Source: Caldilineae bacterium (GTDB taxonomy: Bacteria > Chloroflexota > Anaerolineae > JAAEKA01). Taken from it: a DNA stretch of 64,000 bases. The notes under the pieces were generated by a model that saw only the letters and a list, made by a program, of their open reading frames with translations, did no database searches and had not been told where the DNA came from. This document shows, piece by piece, positions 17,546 to 25,909 of the stretch (position 1 is the stretch's first letter; the number at the start of each line of letters is the position of its first letter). Both the position numbers and the translations under genes were made by a program. The stretch covers positions 1 to 64,000 of the forward strand of contig JACKBK010000011.1 of the NCBI GenBank assembly GCA_020634555.1. Direction: 5' to 3'.

Positions 17546-17620
17546 GAAAACGTGAAAACGTGAAACGTGATGGCTTGACACTTGGCTGTAGCTTCACGTT
17601 TTACGCCTCACGTTTCACGG
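17546..17620. repeat. CGTGAAACGTGA intergenic inverted repeat, copy 2 (upstream of surE)
   Basis: CGTGAAACGTGA (17559-17570) pairs perfectly with 17608-17619. A second nested pair, GTGAAAACGTGA-type against TCACGTTTTAC, gives a long, partly double stem. It lies just upstream of the surE ATG and creates a false N-terminal extension of that frame. Confidence 0.75.
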
Positions 17621-17876
17621 TGATGGCGTCTCAACAACAGCTCCCGTCAAAGTTCGAGGCGGGAGACCACGCCATGATAGCACAACGCAGGGGTCTCAGC
17701 AATTTGGCCGGGCTGCGGACATATCCGCCAGTCAGCGACGCCGCCACGATACTGATCATCAAGCCGGCGCGAGCAGGTACAACACATCCAGGCTGACCAG
17801 CGGCAGTAAGGCGTAGGCTACCAGCGGCCCCAGCGCGCTGCCTGGTTTGTTAACCAAACGTTTACCGTTACCCCGC
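17621..17876. other. Non-coding spacer between surE and the ParB-like gene
   Basis: I see no convincing gene here. A short plus-strand frame (17560-17796) begins in the repeat and has no recognisable content. A GTTTG/CAAAC dyad around 17845-17860 could be an operator for the divergent genes but is weak. Confidence 0.5.
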
Positions 17877-17905
17877 TAGACAGCGCCTTGTTCCTGTGCT
17901 AGACT
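17877..17905 (+). promoter_or_regulatory. Promoter, probably giving a leaderless mRNA
   Basis: TAGACA (17877-17882), a 17-nt spacer and TAGACT (17900-17905). The expected start lies at 17911-17913, on the ATG at 17912 itself, and no Shine-Dalgarno sequence precedes that ATG. Confidence 0.6.
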
Positions 17906-17911
17906 CGCCTC

Positions 17912-18883
17912 ATGAGCGAAAACACCGCGCTGGCCCGGCACGAAGCGGGCAAGCGCTTCCAAAACGCAAAACGTAAACTGTTCTGGGACAACATCTTCAG
18001 CCTGGTCCGCGGGCGGTCGCCTGATCTGCTGTCGTTCGAGGAGGTGCAGAGCACCCTGCGCGCCTGGCAACAGGTGGAAGGCCGCCAGGCGGAGAGCATC
18101 CCGCTGGAAAAGATCGTCGGCAGCGTGGGCCGTTACCGCGACTTCACGCGCGAGTTTCTTCCCAGGGAGACGATCAACGAGTCGCGCTGGCGGGCGGTGG
18201 ATGCCGCCATGCACAGCCAGGCCGGCTTGCCGCCCATCGAGGTCTATCAGGTCGGGGACATCTATTTCGTCAAGGATGGCCACCACCGCGTCTCCGTGGC
18301 GCGCGCCAACGGCTTCAAGGACATCGAGGCCTACGTGACCCGCGTGGAAACACCCGTCAAGCTGGACGCCAGCACCACGCCGGAGGACCTGGTCCTCAAG
18401 GCCGCGTATGCCGATTTTCTGCGCGCCACCCGTCTGGACGAACTGCGCCCCGACTCCGATCTCGAGGTCACCGAGATGTACTCTTACACCGAGTTGCTGG
18501 AGCACATCGCCGTCCATCGCCACTACATGGGACTGGAGCAGCAACGTGAGATCTCCAACGACGAGGCGGTGCAAAGCTGGTACGACCGCGTCTACCTGCC
18601 CGTGGCCGCCGCGGTCTGGGCATCGGACATTCTGGAGCGGTTTCCGGGACGCACGCCGGCTGACCTGTATGTGTGGGTGTGCCGGCGGCGCGAGGAGCTG
18701 GCCGACGAACAAGGCGATGTGCCATCCCCGGTCGCGACCGTGACCGATCTGGCGCTTCCCGAGCCGGGCGAGGCCTCCGGAATGGTGAGCTCGGTCAAGC
18801 GGGCCATGGCCGGCAAACCCAGGACCGTGAACCTGGCCGCCGAAGCCGCCAGGGCCGCTCAGGAAGACCAGTTTCGCGAATGA
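17912..18883 (+). CDS. ParB/sulfiredoxin-like domain protein of unknown function
   Basis: 323 residues. The centre (about 95-150) holds LPPIEVYQVGDIYFVKDGHH followed by RVSVARANG, the DGHHR-type nucleotide-binding signature of ParB/Srx-fold proteins. The N-terminus (ARHEAGKRFQNAKRKLFWDN) is basic and helical. The C-terminal half, rich in acidic residues and Tyr/Trp, is not recognised. There is no helix-turn-helix obvious enough to call it a partition protein, so a regulatory or nuclease-like role remains open. It heads a three-gene rightward operon (22-nt gap to the phosphoribosyltransferase gene). The promoter placement suggests leaderless translation. Confidence 0.7.
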   Translation: MSENTALARHEAGKRFQNAKRKLFWDNIFSLVRGRSPDLLSFEEVQSTLRAWQQVEGRQAESIPLEKIVGSVGRYRDFTREFLPRETINESRWRAVDAAMHSQAGLPPIEVYQVGDIYFVKDGHHRVSVARANGFKDIEAYVTRVETPVKLDASTTPEDLVLKAAYADFLRATRLDELRPDSDLEVTEMYSYTELLEHIAVHRHYMGLEQQREISNDEAVQSWYDRVYLPVAAAVWASDILERFPGRTPADLYVWVCRRREELADEQGDVPSPVATVTDLALPEPGEASGMVSSVKRAMAGKPRTVNLAAEAARAAQEDQFRE

Positions 18884-18905
18884 AAGGCGCCGGTGAGGTG
18901 GGCAA

Positions 18906-19520
18906 GTGAGCAGCGGAAGCCAGTCCGATCTTCAGCACGGTGCAGCAGCGGGCGTTGTGTCTGACGTGCTGTTGACTGCCGATCAGATCCAGCACAGGGT
19001 TGGCGAGCTGGGTGCGGCGATCTCTACCGACTACGCCGGGCTGGATCCGCTGCTGGTCGGCGCGCTGCGCGGCGTGACGCTATTCATGGCCGACCTGATG
19101 CGCGCCATTACGATCCCGCTCCAGATCGACTTCCTGGCGATTTCCAGCTACGGCGCGTCTACGCCGGCCGAGCCCGATGCCTCGGACAAACCCAGTGCAC
19201 AGCGCGTGGTGCGAATCTTGAAGGATCTGGAGACCAACATCGCCGGCCGCCACGTGTTGTTCGTCGAGGACATGGTGGACACCGGGCTGTCGCTCAACTA
19301 CATGTTGCGCCTGCTGCGGGACCGCCAGCCGGCCAGCCTGCACGTTTGCACCATGTTCAACAAGCCGCGGCTGCGGTTGTTCAACCTGCCGCTGCGCTAC
19401 GTGGGCTTTGAGTTACCGGACCGCTATGTGGTCGGCTACGGCCTCGACTACCGGCAGTCGTATCGTAACCTGCCCTTTGTGGGTGTGCTCTCCGCCGGCG
19501 TATTGCTTTCAGGTGATTGA
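18906..19520 (+). CDS. hpt: Hypoxanthine/guanine phosphoribosyltransferase
   Basis: 204 residues, GTG start at 18906. The PRPP-binding motif VLFVEDMVDTGLSLNYML lies at about residues 115-132, preceded by PLLVGALRGVTLFMADLMR (substrate loop I) and IDFLAISSYG. VGFELPDRYVVGYGLDY near the C-terminus is the purine-binding segment of bacterial HPRTs. It salvages hypoxanthine and guanine to IMP and GMP. The first 20 residues are a non-conserved extension; an internal start near VLLTADQIQHRV would give the usual length of about 180. It lies between the ParB-like and luciferase-like genes, and its stop is 3 nt from the next start. Confidence 0.9.
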   Translation: MSSGSQSDLQHGAAAGVVSDVLLTADQIQHRVGELGAAISTDYAGLDPLLVGALRGVTLFMADLMRAITIPLQIDFLAISSYGASTPAEPDASDKPSAQRVVRILKDLETNIAGRHVLFVEDMVDTGLSLNYMLRLLRDRQPASLHVCTMFNKPRLRLFNLPLRYVGFELPDRYVVGYGLDYRQSYRNLPFVGVLSAGVLLSGD

Positions 19521-19523
19521 CAT

Positions 19524-20534
19524 ATGAAACTGGACGTTGCACTGATGACCACCGGTCTGCGCGAGGCCGTTATCCTGGCACAGGCGGCCGAAGCCGTGGG
19601 CTTCGATACCCTGTGGACCAGCGAGACCCAGCACGATCCCTTCCTGCCACTGGGCGTTGCCGCGCTGAACACTGAACGCATCGGCCTGGGCACTGCCATC
19701 GCGGTCGCCTTCGCCCGTAACCCCGCCTCCACGGCCTATCTCGCCTGGGACTTGCAGGCAGCCTCCGACGGACGCTTTATCCTCGGTCTGGGCACCCAGG
19801 TGCAGGCGCACATCGAGCGGCGTTTCGGCATGCCGTGGGGACCGCCAGCGGCGCGCCTGCGCGAGTTCATCCTGGCCATGCGCGCCGTCTGGGACTCGTG
19901 GCAGACCGGCGGGCGGCTCAACTTCCGCGGCCAACACTACAAACTGACGCTGATGGCGCCCTTTTTCAGCCCCGGCCCCATCGACCATCCGCAGATACCG
20001 GTCTACATCGCCGCCGTCAACGCACAGATGTGCCAACTGGCCGGTGAGCTGTGCCAGGGTCTCCACGTCCACCCCTTCCACACCACGCGCTACCTGCGCG
20101 AGCAGATCATGCCCAATGTCCAGGAGGGTTTGGCGAAATCCGGCCGCAAGCGCAGCGACATGGCCCTTTCCAGCAGCGTTTTCGTGATCACCGGTGAGAC
20201 CGCCGAGGAAATGGCTCTCATGCGCGAGGAAATCCGCAGCCAGGTCTCGTTCTACGCATCGACGCCCAGCTACAGCAAGGTCATGGAATTGCACGGTTGG
20301 GGCGACATCCGCGAGCAGCTGAGCAGACTGGCCATCCGCCAGCGTTGGGGCGAGATGCCCGCGCTGATCAGCGACGACATCCTGGCCCAGTTCGCCGTTG
20401 AGGGCCGGCCCGATGAACTCCCCTATCTGGTCAAGATGCGCTACGCTGGCCTGCTGGACCGGGTGACATTCTACCTCCCCTTCGATCCCGGCCGCGAGAC
20501 ATTGTGGCGGATGTGGGTCGAGGCGTTCAATTAA
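19524..20534 (+). CDS. F420-type luciferase-like (LLM class) oxidoreductase
   Basis: 336 residues with the LLM TIM-barrel pattern: EAVGFDTLWTSETQHDPFLP, IGLGTAIAVAFARNP, SDGRFILGLGTQVQAHIERR, RLREFILAMRAVW and FRGQHYKLTLM. These features match the TIGR03617-like F420-dependent subgroup rather than bacterial luciferase. The substrate is unknown. The start is 3 nt after the hpt stop, so it is the last gene of the operon. A deazaflavin-type nitroreductase at 47.3 kb supports an F420-using host. Confidence 0.88.
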   Translation: MKLDVALMTTGLREAVILAQAAEAVGFDTLWTSETQHDPFLPLGVAALNTERIGLGTAIAVAFARNPASTAYLAWDLQAASDGRFILGLGTQVQAHIERRFGMPWGPPAARLREFILAMRAVWDSWQTGGRLNFRGQHYKLTLMAPFFSPGPIDHPQIPVYIAAVNAQMCQLAGELCQGLHVHPFHTTRYLREQIMPNVQEGLAKSGRKRSDMALSSSVFVITGETAEEMALMREEIRSQVSFYASTPSYSKVMELHGWGDIREQLSRLAIRQRWGEMPALISDDILAQFAVEGRPDELPYLVKMRYAGLLDRVTFYLPFDPGRETLWRMWVEAFN

Positions 20535-20558
20535 CTGAGACGTCCAGGGATATCCCGA

Positions 20559-20972
20559 TTATCCTGGCAATAGCACAAAGCCAGCGGTCGCAAAATGCTT
20601 GTCGAAAGCAAACGCCTCGATGATTTCTTCACTGTGCATCATGGCAAAGCTCACCGCGTCAACAAAGCTGAAATTCTGGTCGGCGTAACGCTCCAATAAT
20701 GCCTCGGCCGCCATCTCCCACTCAGCGGTCGAGTAATACTTGTCCAGACGAGGCGAGACACGGAGGGACTGCAAGAAACGCATGGCCGGTGTATGCCCGA
20801 GGCGTCGTCGTATGAGATTGTAAGCCTCGCCAATTACGAGGTTTGTTGTGACTAGACGTGTGTTTGTCTGAAGAATGTGGGGATATGCAGCCACTGCGAC
20901 TGCGTGCAGGCTGTCGCTGGCATCTGCCAGAGCTACCCATGCACCAGTATCTACGAAAACCCTACGCGGCAT
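20559..20972 (-). CDS. vapC: PIN-domain toxin (VapC-like)
   Basis: 137 residues from the ATG at 20972; the longer frame runs back into the antitoxin gene. PIN acidic residues are visible in RRVFVDTGAWVALAD, LVIGEAYNLI and FVDAVSFAMM. PIN toxins are Mg-dependent ribonucleases, usually acting on tRNA or rRNA. The start overlaps the end of the RHH gene by 11 nt, the classic antitoxin-first arrangement. The length is normal and nothing is obviously broken. Confidence 0.88.
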   Translation of the reverse strand: MPRRVFVDTGAWVALADASDSLHAVAVAAYPHILQTNTRLVTTNLVIGEAYNLIRRRLGHTPAMRFLQSLRVSPRLDKYYSTAEWEMAAEALLERYADQNFSFVDAVSFAMMHSEEIIEAFAFDKHFATAGFVLLPG

Positions 20973-21231
20973 CGCGATTGTCTTCGATTTCCAGCTCAGC
21001 CAGATAACGGTCGTGATTCGCCGCCAGATCACCTGCCTCGGATTGCCCAAGACCGACCACATCCCACAACGGATCGTTCGCTATGGGGGAGCTAATCAGC
21101 AATTGATCCACCCCTTGCCGTACCAACTCAGCCAGCGAAACACCTTGACGTTTTGCAAGCGAGCGAAGCGAGTCCATCTGATCCTGGCGCAGATAGACCT
21201 GCAATGGAGCTTTAGTCATTGTGCTTGGCAT
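20962..21231 (-). CDS. vapB: Ribbon-helix-helix antitoxin (VapB-like)
   Basis: 89 residues. The ATG at 21231 has AGGAGG 7 nt upstream, which decides it over the internal Met5. The N-terminal RHH domain is KAPLQVYLRQDQMDSLRSLA then GVSLAELVRQGVDQLL; the C-terminal tail (about 50-89) should wrap the toxin. It overlaps the PIN toxin start and probably represses its own promoter through the dyad at 21253-21264. Confidence 0.85.
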   Translation of the reverse strand: MPSTMTKAPLQVYLRQDQMDSLRSLAKRQGVSLAELVRQGVDQLLISSPIANDPLWDVVGLGQSEAGDLAANHDRYLAELEIEDNRDAA

Positions 21232-21252
21232 GGCAGTTCCTCCTGATCGATA

Positions 21253-21295
21253 CCTTGTTCAAGGAAATTATACACCAGAAATTCTGATGTACAAA
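21253..21295 (-). promoter_or_regulatory. Promoter and operator dyad of the vapBC module
   Basis: Minus strand: TTTGTA (21295-21290), 17 nt, TATAAT (21272-21267). The palindrome CCTTGTTCAAGG (21253-21264) lies at the predicted transcription start, well placed for autorepression by the RHH protein. Confidence 0.65.
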
Positions 21296-21378
21296 CTATT
21301 GATATATATGTAGTCCACAAGACATCGGAGCCCGGGGAGATATGCCCACGGGGTTCATCGCTGTTAAATCTGTACGCT

Positions 21379-22251
21379 TTACCTGGCCGCCAATGCCGTT
21401 GCGATCTGTGCGCCGATGCGCACGTTGTTCTCCAGCAATGCCAGGTTGGCGCGCAGGCTGCGTTCGCCGGTCAGTTCGACGATGCGCGCCAGCAGAAAGG
21501 GAGTGATCTCCTTGCCGCGCACGCCCTGTGCGTCGGCTTCGGCCAGTGCCTGCTCAATGGCCAAGTTGGCCTCATCCGCGGGTAGCTCGTACTCTTCCGG
21601 CACCGGTGCGCAGATCAGCACGCCACCGGGCAACCCCAGCTTGCGTTTTGCCTCGATAATCGCCGCTGCCTCCTCCGGTGTGTCCACCCGCACGTCAACC
21701 GGCAAGCCGCTGCGCCGTGTGTAGAAGGCCGGGAACTCATCGGTCCTATAGCCGACCACTGGTACGCCCCACGTCTCCAGCCACTCCAGCGTCGCAGGCA
21801 GGTCGAGGATCGCTTTCGCGCCAGCACACACCACCGCCACCGGCGTCTGCGCCAGTTCGGGCAAGTCCGCGGACACGTCGACAGCCATGGCAGCCCCTCC
21901 TCCATGCAGCCGATGGACCCCGCCGATGCCTCCGGTGCTGAACACGCGGATGCCGTGCTGCGCCGCGATCCACATGGTGGCGGCAACGGTGGTCGCGCCG
22001 GTCCAGCCGCGGGCCACGGCGATGGACAGATCGCGTCGCGACAGCTTGCGCACGCCGGTCGCGCTGGCCAGGGCTTGCAGCTCATCTGCCGACAGCCCGG
22101 CGCGCAGCTGGCCGTCGATCACCGCAACAGTCCGCGGCTCCGTGCCCTGCTCGCGGGCTATGGCTTCCAGGCGGCGGGCGGTCTTCAGGTTCTGCGGATA
22201 TGGCAGTCCGTGGGAAATGAGGGTCGATTCCAGGGCGAGTAGTGCGGTCAT
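21379..22251 (-). CDS. psuG: Pseudouridine-5'-phosphate glycosidase
   Basis: 290 residues, the normal family length. LALESTLISHGLPYPQN at the N-terminus (catalytic Glu and His context), ATTVAATMWIAAQHGIRVFSTGGIGGVH (shown here as ATTVAATMWIAA then FSTGGIGGVHR), VCAGAKAILDLPATLEWLET and GYRTDEFPAFYTRRSG are diagnostic of PsuG/IndA. It cleaves pseudouridine 5'-phosphate to uracil and ribose 5-phosphate. The partner kinase PsuK is not adjacent. The start overlaps the stop of the upstream glycosyltransferase (ATGA, 22248-22251), so it is translationally coupled to an unrelated gene. Confidence 0.93.
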   Translation of the reverse strand: MTALLALESTLISHGLPYPQNLKTARRLEAIAREQGTEPRTVAVIDGQLRAGLSADELQALASATGVRKLSRRDLSIAVARGWTGATTVAATMWIAAQHGIRVFSTGGIGGVHRLHGGGAAMAVDVSADLPELAQTPVAVVCAGAKAILDLPATLEWLETWGVPVVGYRTDEFPAFYTRRSGLPVDVRVDTPEEAAAIIEAKRKLGLPGGVLICAPVPEEYELPADEANLAIEQALAEADAQGVRGKEITPFLLARIVELTGERSLRANLALLENNVRIGAQIATALAAR

Positions 22252-23375
22252 GTTTCTTCCTTGAACAGATGGGCTGCGGTCTCGAACGAGACCGACTGCC
22301 AGGTGCGCTGCGGCGTGCCGGATTGGCGCGTCTCTTGCGCCAGACCTTGAGACAAGCCGGCCACGATGGCGTCCACGTCCTGCGGATCAACCAGCACCGC
22401 GCCCGGCGCAGCCTCCGGCAACGATGAGCAGTTGGAGGTCAGCACCGGTGTGCCGCAGGCGGCTGCCTCGGCGGCCGGCAGTCCGAAGCCCTCATACAGC
22501 GATGGAAAGGCGAACAGGCTGGCCAGGCTGTAAAGCGCCGGCTTGTCGGCCTCATCCACCCAACCGGTAAACAGGACGCGGTCGGCGATTCCTGCCTCCG
22601 CGGCTACCCGCCGCGGGTCGGGCGTGAATGGGGTGTCGGCGGCCGGCAGCTTGCCGGCGATAACGAGATTGGGGAGCTCAGAGTTGCCAACGTTCGGAAA
22701 AGTCGACAACTCTGAGTATGCCAAAACCAGACGCGGCACGTTTTTGCGTACATCGAAGCCACCCAGATAGAGAATGAAGCGGTCAGGCAACGAGTATTTG
22801 GTGCGGACGCGCGCCAGCTCAGTTGGGTTGGTCACGGGGTGAAAACGTTCATCGGCCGCGAGCAGCACAGCATGTACCCGCGCCGGCGAGATGCGGAGAT
22901 GCTCGACGATATCACGCCGGCTGGCCTCGCTGTCAGTGAGAACGAGGTCAGCCCGGCGGGCTGTCCGGCCGACCAGCCAGGTGTAGGCGCGCTGCAAGCC
23001 GCCGCCGCGATAGTCAGGCAGAAGCAGTGGGATGATGTCGTGTACAGTAACGGCCGTTCGACAGTGCTGCCGCCACGGCGATCCCCAGTAGGGCGTGAAA
23101 GCAATATCTGCACCGAGGCTGCGACAGGTACGGGGGAAAGTCACCTGCTCAAACCACAGCTTAGCCGTGTTTTTACCCAGACGGCGGGCGCCCGGCGGCG
23201 CGACCACCATCTGCCAGCCGGCAGGCGCGGCGGTCTCGCTGTCCGATGGAAGCACTACGGTGAAGCGATGCCGAGGACTGGCCGCGGGCAAAAACTGTGC
23301 CAGGCCGTGCAGATATTGCCCCGACCCGGTGTTCATCTGGCCCCAGAACCAGCCGTTGACGACGAGGTGACTCAC
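22248..23375 (-). CDS. GT4-family glycosyltransferase
   Basis: 375 residues from a GTG. A GT-B fold is indicated: NTGSGQYLHGLAQFL near the N-terminus, then RADLVLTDSEASRRDIVEHL, RFILYLGGFDVRKNVPRLV and the nucleotide-sugar site ALYSLASLFAFPSLYEGFGL with PAAEAAACGTPVLTSNCSSL (E-x7-E type). It should transfer a sugar to a glycan or lipid acceptor at the cytoplasmic face. It is coupled to psuG by a 4-nt overlap and lies downstream of the epimerase gene across an intergenic repeat. Confidence 0.9.
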   Translation of the reverse strand: MSHLVVNGWFWGQMNTGSGQYLHGLAQFLPAASPRHRFTVVLPSDSETAAPAGWQMVVAPPGARRLGKNTAKLWFEQVTFPRTCRSLGADIAFTPYWGSPWRQHCRTAVTVHDIIPLLLPDYRGGGLQRAYTWLVGRTARRADLVLTDSEASRRDIVEHLRISPARVHAVLLAADERFHPVTNPTELARVRTKYSLPDRFILYLGGFDVRKNVPRLVLAYSELSTFPNVGNSELPNLVIAGKLPAADTPFTPDPRRVAAEAGIADRVLFTGWVDEADKPALYSLASLFAFPSLYEGFGLPAAEAAACGTPVLTSNCSSLPEAAPGAVLVDPQDVDAIVAGLSQGLAQETRQSGTPQRTWQSVSFETAAHLFKEET

Positions 23376-23433
23376 GATCTAAACGGGGGGTTGAACAGAG
23401 TTTCGTGCGGACGGCGCTGAACTTGGGCTGAAA

Positions 23434-23507
23434 TGTGAAACGTGAAACGTAAAACGTGAGAAGCGACCCGACAAGACGACATCACGTTTCACGATCGTCT
23501 TCACGAA
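23434..23507. repeat. CGTGAAACGTGA intergenic inverted repeat, copy 3
   Basis: GTGAAACGTGAAACGT (23435-23450) and AAAACGTGA face TCACGTTTCACG (23482-23493) and CTTCACGA. It lies between the glycosyltransferase start and the epimerase stop (23501), touching the epimerase 3' end as copy 1 touches ilvE. Confidence 0.7.
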
Positions 23508-24433
23508 TTTTCCCTGGTTTCTGCCTGGAAATAGGCAATTGTTTGGCGCAACCCCTCTTCCAGCGTCATCGTCGGTTGCCAGGCCAGCGCCTCCTGCGCC
23601 TTAGACGTGTCCAGATAGATGCGGAACACCTCGCCCAGCTTGGCCGGACCGTAGATGGCATCCTGGTCGTAGCCGGCGGCTTGCTTGAGCTGCGCAAAGA
23701 TAGTGTTGATGTCGGTTGCGACGCCGCTGCCAATGTTATAGATGCCGCTGCCGCGTGTCGCTGCCGCCAGGTTGGCTCGCGCTACATCGCCCACGTAGAC
23801 GAAATCGCGCTGCTGTTTACCCGTCCCGTGGATGACACACGGCTCGCCGGCCAGCATGCGGCCGGTGAAAATGGCAACTACCCCCGCCTCGCCATGCGGA
23901 TCCTGGCGCGGGCCGTAGACGTTAGCATAGCGCAGCGTGACAGTTTCCAGACCGTAAGCGTGGTTGTAGATAAACAGATAATGCTCGACGGTGTGCTTGC
24001 TGGCGCCGTAGCAATCCAGCGGATTGACCGGATGTGCCTCGGTGACGGGCACAAAGTCGGGTTCACCGTAGGCCGCGCCGCCGGTGGAGGCGTAGACGAA
24101 CTTCCTGACGCTGTGGCGACGGGACGTCTCAAGCAGGTTGATGGAGCCGAGGATGTTGACTTGGGCGTAGACCTCCGGCTCGCGCATCGAGGCGCGCACG
24201 TCGGCCAGCGCGGCCTGGTGGCAGACGATCTCAGGCCGCGCGACGGCGAAGGCACGCTCCACTCCTTGGGGGTCGCGGATGTCCGTCTGGTAGAGGGTTG
24301 TTGCCGGGTTGAGATTGTCCAGCTTGCCGGTGCTGAGGTTGTCCAGCACGGAAACCTCGTGGCCCGCAGCCACATACGCATCGACCACATGAGATCCGAT
24401 AAATCCGGCGCCGCCGGTAACAAGTACGCGCAT
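23501..24433 (-). CDS. NAD-dependent sugar-nucleotide epimerase/dehydratase (UDP-glucose 4-epimerase family)
   Basis: 310 residues. Extended SDR features: VLVTGGAGFIGSHVVDAY (3-20), CHQAALADVRASM, the catalytic Y-x3-K in CYGASKHTVEHY with the upstream YASTGGAAYG, and RYANVYGPRQDPHGEAGVV. The substrate is a nucleotide-activated sugar, possibly UDP-Glc/Gal, but the exact specificity cannot be read. The downstream glycosyltransferase suggests a role in surface polysaccharide synthesis. GGAAGG lies 11 nt before the ATG; the leader contains the palindrome AAGGAATTCCTT. Confidence 0.9.
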   Translation of the reverse strand: MRVLVTGGAGFIGSHVVDAYVAAGHEVSVLDNLSTGKLDNLNPATTLYQTDIRDPQGVERAFAVARPEIVCHQAALADVRASMREPEVYAQVNILGSINLLETSRRHSVRKFVYASTGGAAYGEPDFVPVTEAHPVNPLDCYGASKHTVEHYLFIYNHAYGLETVTLRYANVYGPRQDPHGEAGVVAIFTGRMLAGEPCVIHGTGKQQRDFVYVGDVARANLAAATRGSGIYNIGSGVATDINTIFAQLKQAAGYDQDAIYGPAKLGEVFRIYLDTSKAQEALAWQPTMTLEEGLRQTIAYFQAETRENS

Positions 24434-24524
24434 AAGGAGGAATTCCTTCCTGTGTCAATTGTCCTGCCAGATTACCCTAAACCCCCCACCTCGTCAAATG
24501 AAACATGTGTGGTAACTGCTCAAC

Positions 24525-25832
24525 TTACCCTCCATCCCAGGAAAACCGCCGCACAAAGGGCGGGATGGCTTTTACAGCGTCGATGGTGGGCGTATGGTCG
24601 CCGGCGAAGCTATCGAACCAGGCGCTGTCGTCGCCTCTGTCGGACAGCAGCCAGGGACAGAAGGCAAAGAGATAGTCAGGCAGCGGCTCTCCGTTGCTCA
24701 GAACGCCTGTCCGGAACCAGTTGAACAGAGCCACATGGTAGTCGCGGTGTAGCGCCTCGTCGATGGGAGGGAAGTTGCGGTCATCGGTTGCGTTCCACTT
24801 CCAGCCACCCTCGCCGGCGATCATCGGCGGCACGAAACCGATGGACTCGCGCACGATGTCCGCCTGATGAAGAAAGCCCAGCACACCGTTGGAATCAGCG
24901 GTATAATCGGGCGGATGGTTCAGGGCGTAGGGATGCGGCACCAAGAACATGCGCTGGAAGACCTGCTGGCCGCCGCGCGCCTCGATCTCCGCCAGCGCAG
25001 CCCGCAGCCAATCGTCGCTGACGAACTGGAGGCCCACATAGCCACCTGCATTGTAGACCTGCTCAATTGCGTTCAACAGGTTGTTCAGAAATAAGCGCTG
25101 ATCGATAGCCTGGTCGTTCCACTCGGCCGGCAGACTTGGCTCGTTGTAGAGCTGCATATACGGCTCTACCCCTAACGAGCGCAGCAGCTCGATGTCGCGC
25201 CCCCAACTGTAATAGCGCTCATTGGCGCGCAGCGCCTTGCGCCAGACTACCATGATACCGGCGTCTCGGTAGCGGGGTGCGGCCTTCATCAGTTGCAACT
25301 CGTCGGCGTAGTGGACCAACGTCCAGCGCATGTTCATTTCCTTCAGCCGGGCGATATTCTGGTCGATCTGGGCCTCGTCGAAATAGGCGACCGCCGTGTT
25401 GTGGATGCAAATTCCGTTGTCGTTGGCTGGGCGCGGCCAGTTTGCCAGTTCGATCCCGGGCAGGTCAGCCAGATCCAACGGGCGAAGCGTGGGTGTAGGC
25501 GCCGGGGTGTCGGGAACTGCTGTCGCTGTTGGCGCCACTGTCGGCGTCACGACGAGCTGTGGCGTCGTGGTCGGGTCCGGCTCGTTTCCCGTAACCACTT
25601 GCGGCAGGAAAACTGAGCGGTCGGTGATCACTTCTGTCGGCGCTACCGACGGCGCGAGGTCTGCGGTCGGATCAGGCGACGGTGTGGGGAGAATCGCTGT
25701 CGCGCCGGCAGTTGCGTCTGGCGCAGGCGGCGCGGGGATAGGGGGCTCGTCTTGGCCACAGGCGCTTAACAACAGCGCAAAAACAATCAGGGACGCTGCC
25801 AGTTGAATTGGGCGTCGCAACAAAAAACTCAT
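24525..25832 (-). CDS. Lipoprotein with glycoside-hydrolase-like TIM barrel
   Basis: 435 residues from the ATG at 25832, chosen over a frame seven codons longer because AGGAG precedes it by 9 nt. Signal peptide and lipobox LLLSAC put the lipidated cysteine at 25. Residues 30-110 are a Pro/Thr/Ala-rich linker. The rest resembles a clan A glycosidase barrel: MRWTLVHYADELQLM, EPYMQLYNEPSLPAEW (NEP, acid/base candidate) and FVPPMIAGEGGWKWN (E, nucleophile candidate). I cannot assign a family or substrate. It lies 77 nt after the beta-mannosidase gene on the same strand, suggesting joint glycan degradation. Confidence 0.75.
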   Translation of the reverse strand: MSFLLRRPIQLAASLIVFALLLSACGQDEPPIPAPPAPDATAGATAILPTPSPDPTADLAPSVAPTEVITDRSVFLPQVVTGNEPDPTTTPQLVVTPTVAPTATAVPDTPAPTPTLRPLDLADLPGIELANWPRPANDNGICIHNTAVAYFDEAQIDQNIARLKEMNMRWTLVHYADELQLMKAAPRYRDAGIMVVWRKALRANERYYSWGRDIELLRSLGVEPYMQLYNEPSLPAEWNDQAIDQRLFLNNLLNAIEQVYNAGGYVGLQFVSDDWLRAALAEIEARGGQQVFQRMFLVPHPYALNHPPDYTADSNGVLGFLHQADIVRESIGFVPPMIAGEGGWKWNATDDRNFPPIDEALHRDYHVALFNWFRTGVLSNGEPLPDYLFAFCPWLLSDRGDDSAWFDSFAGDHTPTIDAVKAIPPFVRRFSWDGG

Positions 25833-25909
25833 CGGAGGTAGCTCCTTTCGCAAGGCCGGGCCGTGATTCGAACCGCCTGGCGCCGGGCTGCACGCGCTTG
25901 TTCTCCTCT

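Noticed and set aside
17516..17581. 22-codon N-terminal extension of surE
   Set aside because: It is encoded by the intergenic repeat copy 2; SurE proteins start at the NDDG metal site, as the ATG at 17515 gives.
17560..17796. Small plus-strand frame after surE
   Set aside because: It starts inside the repeat, has no SD and no recognisable content.
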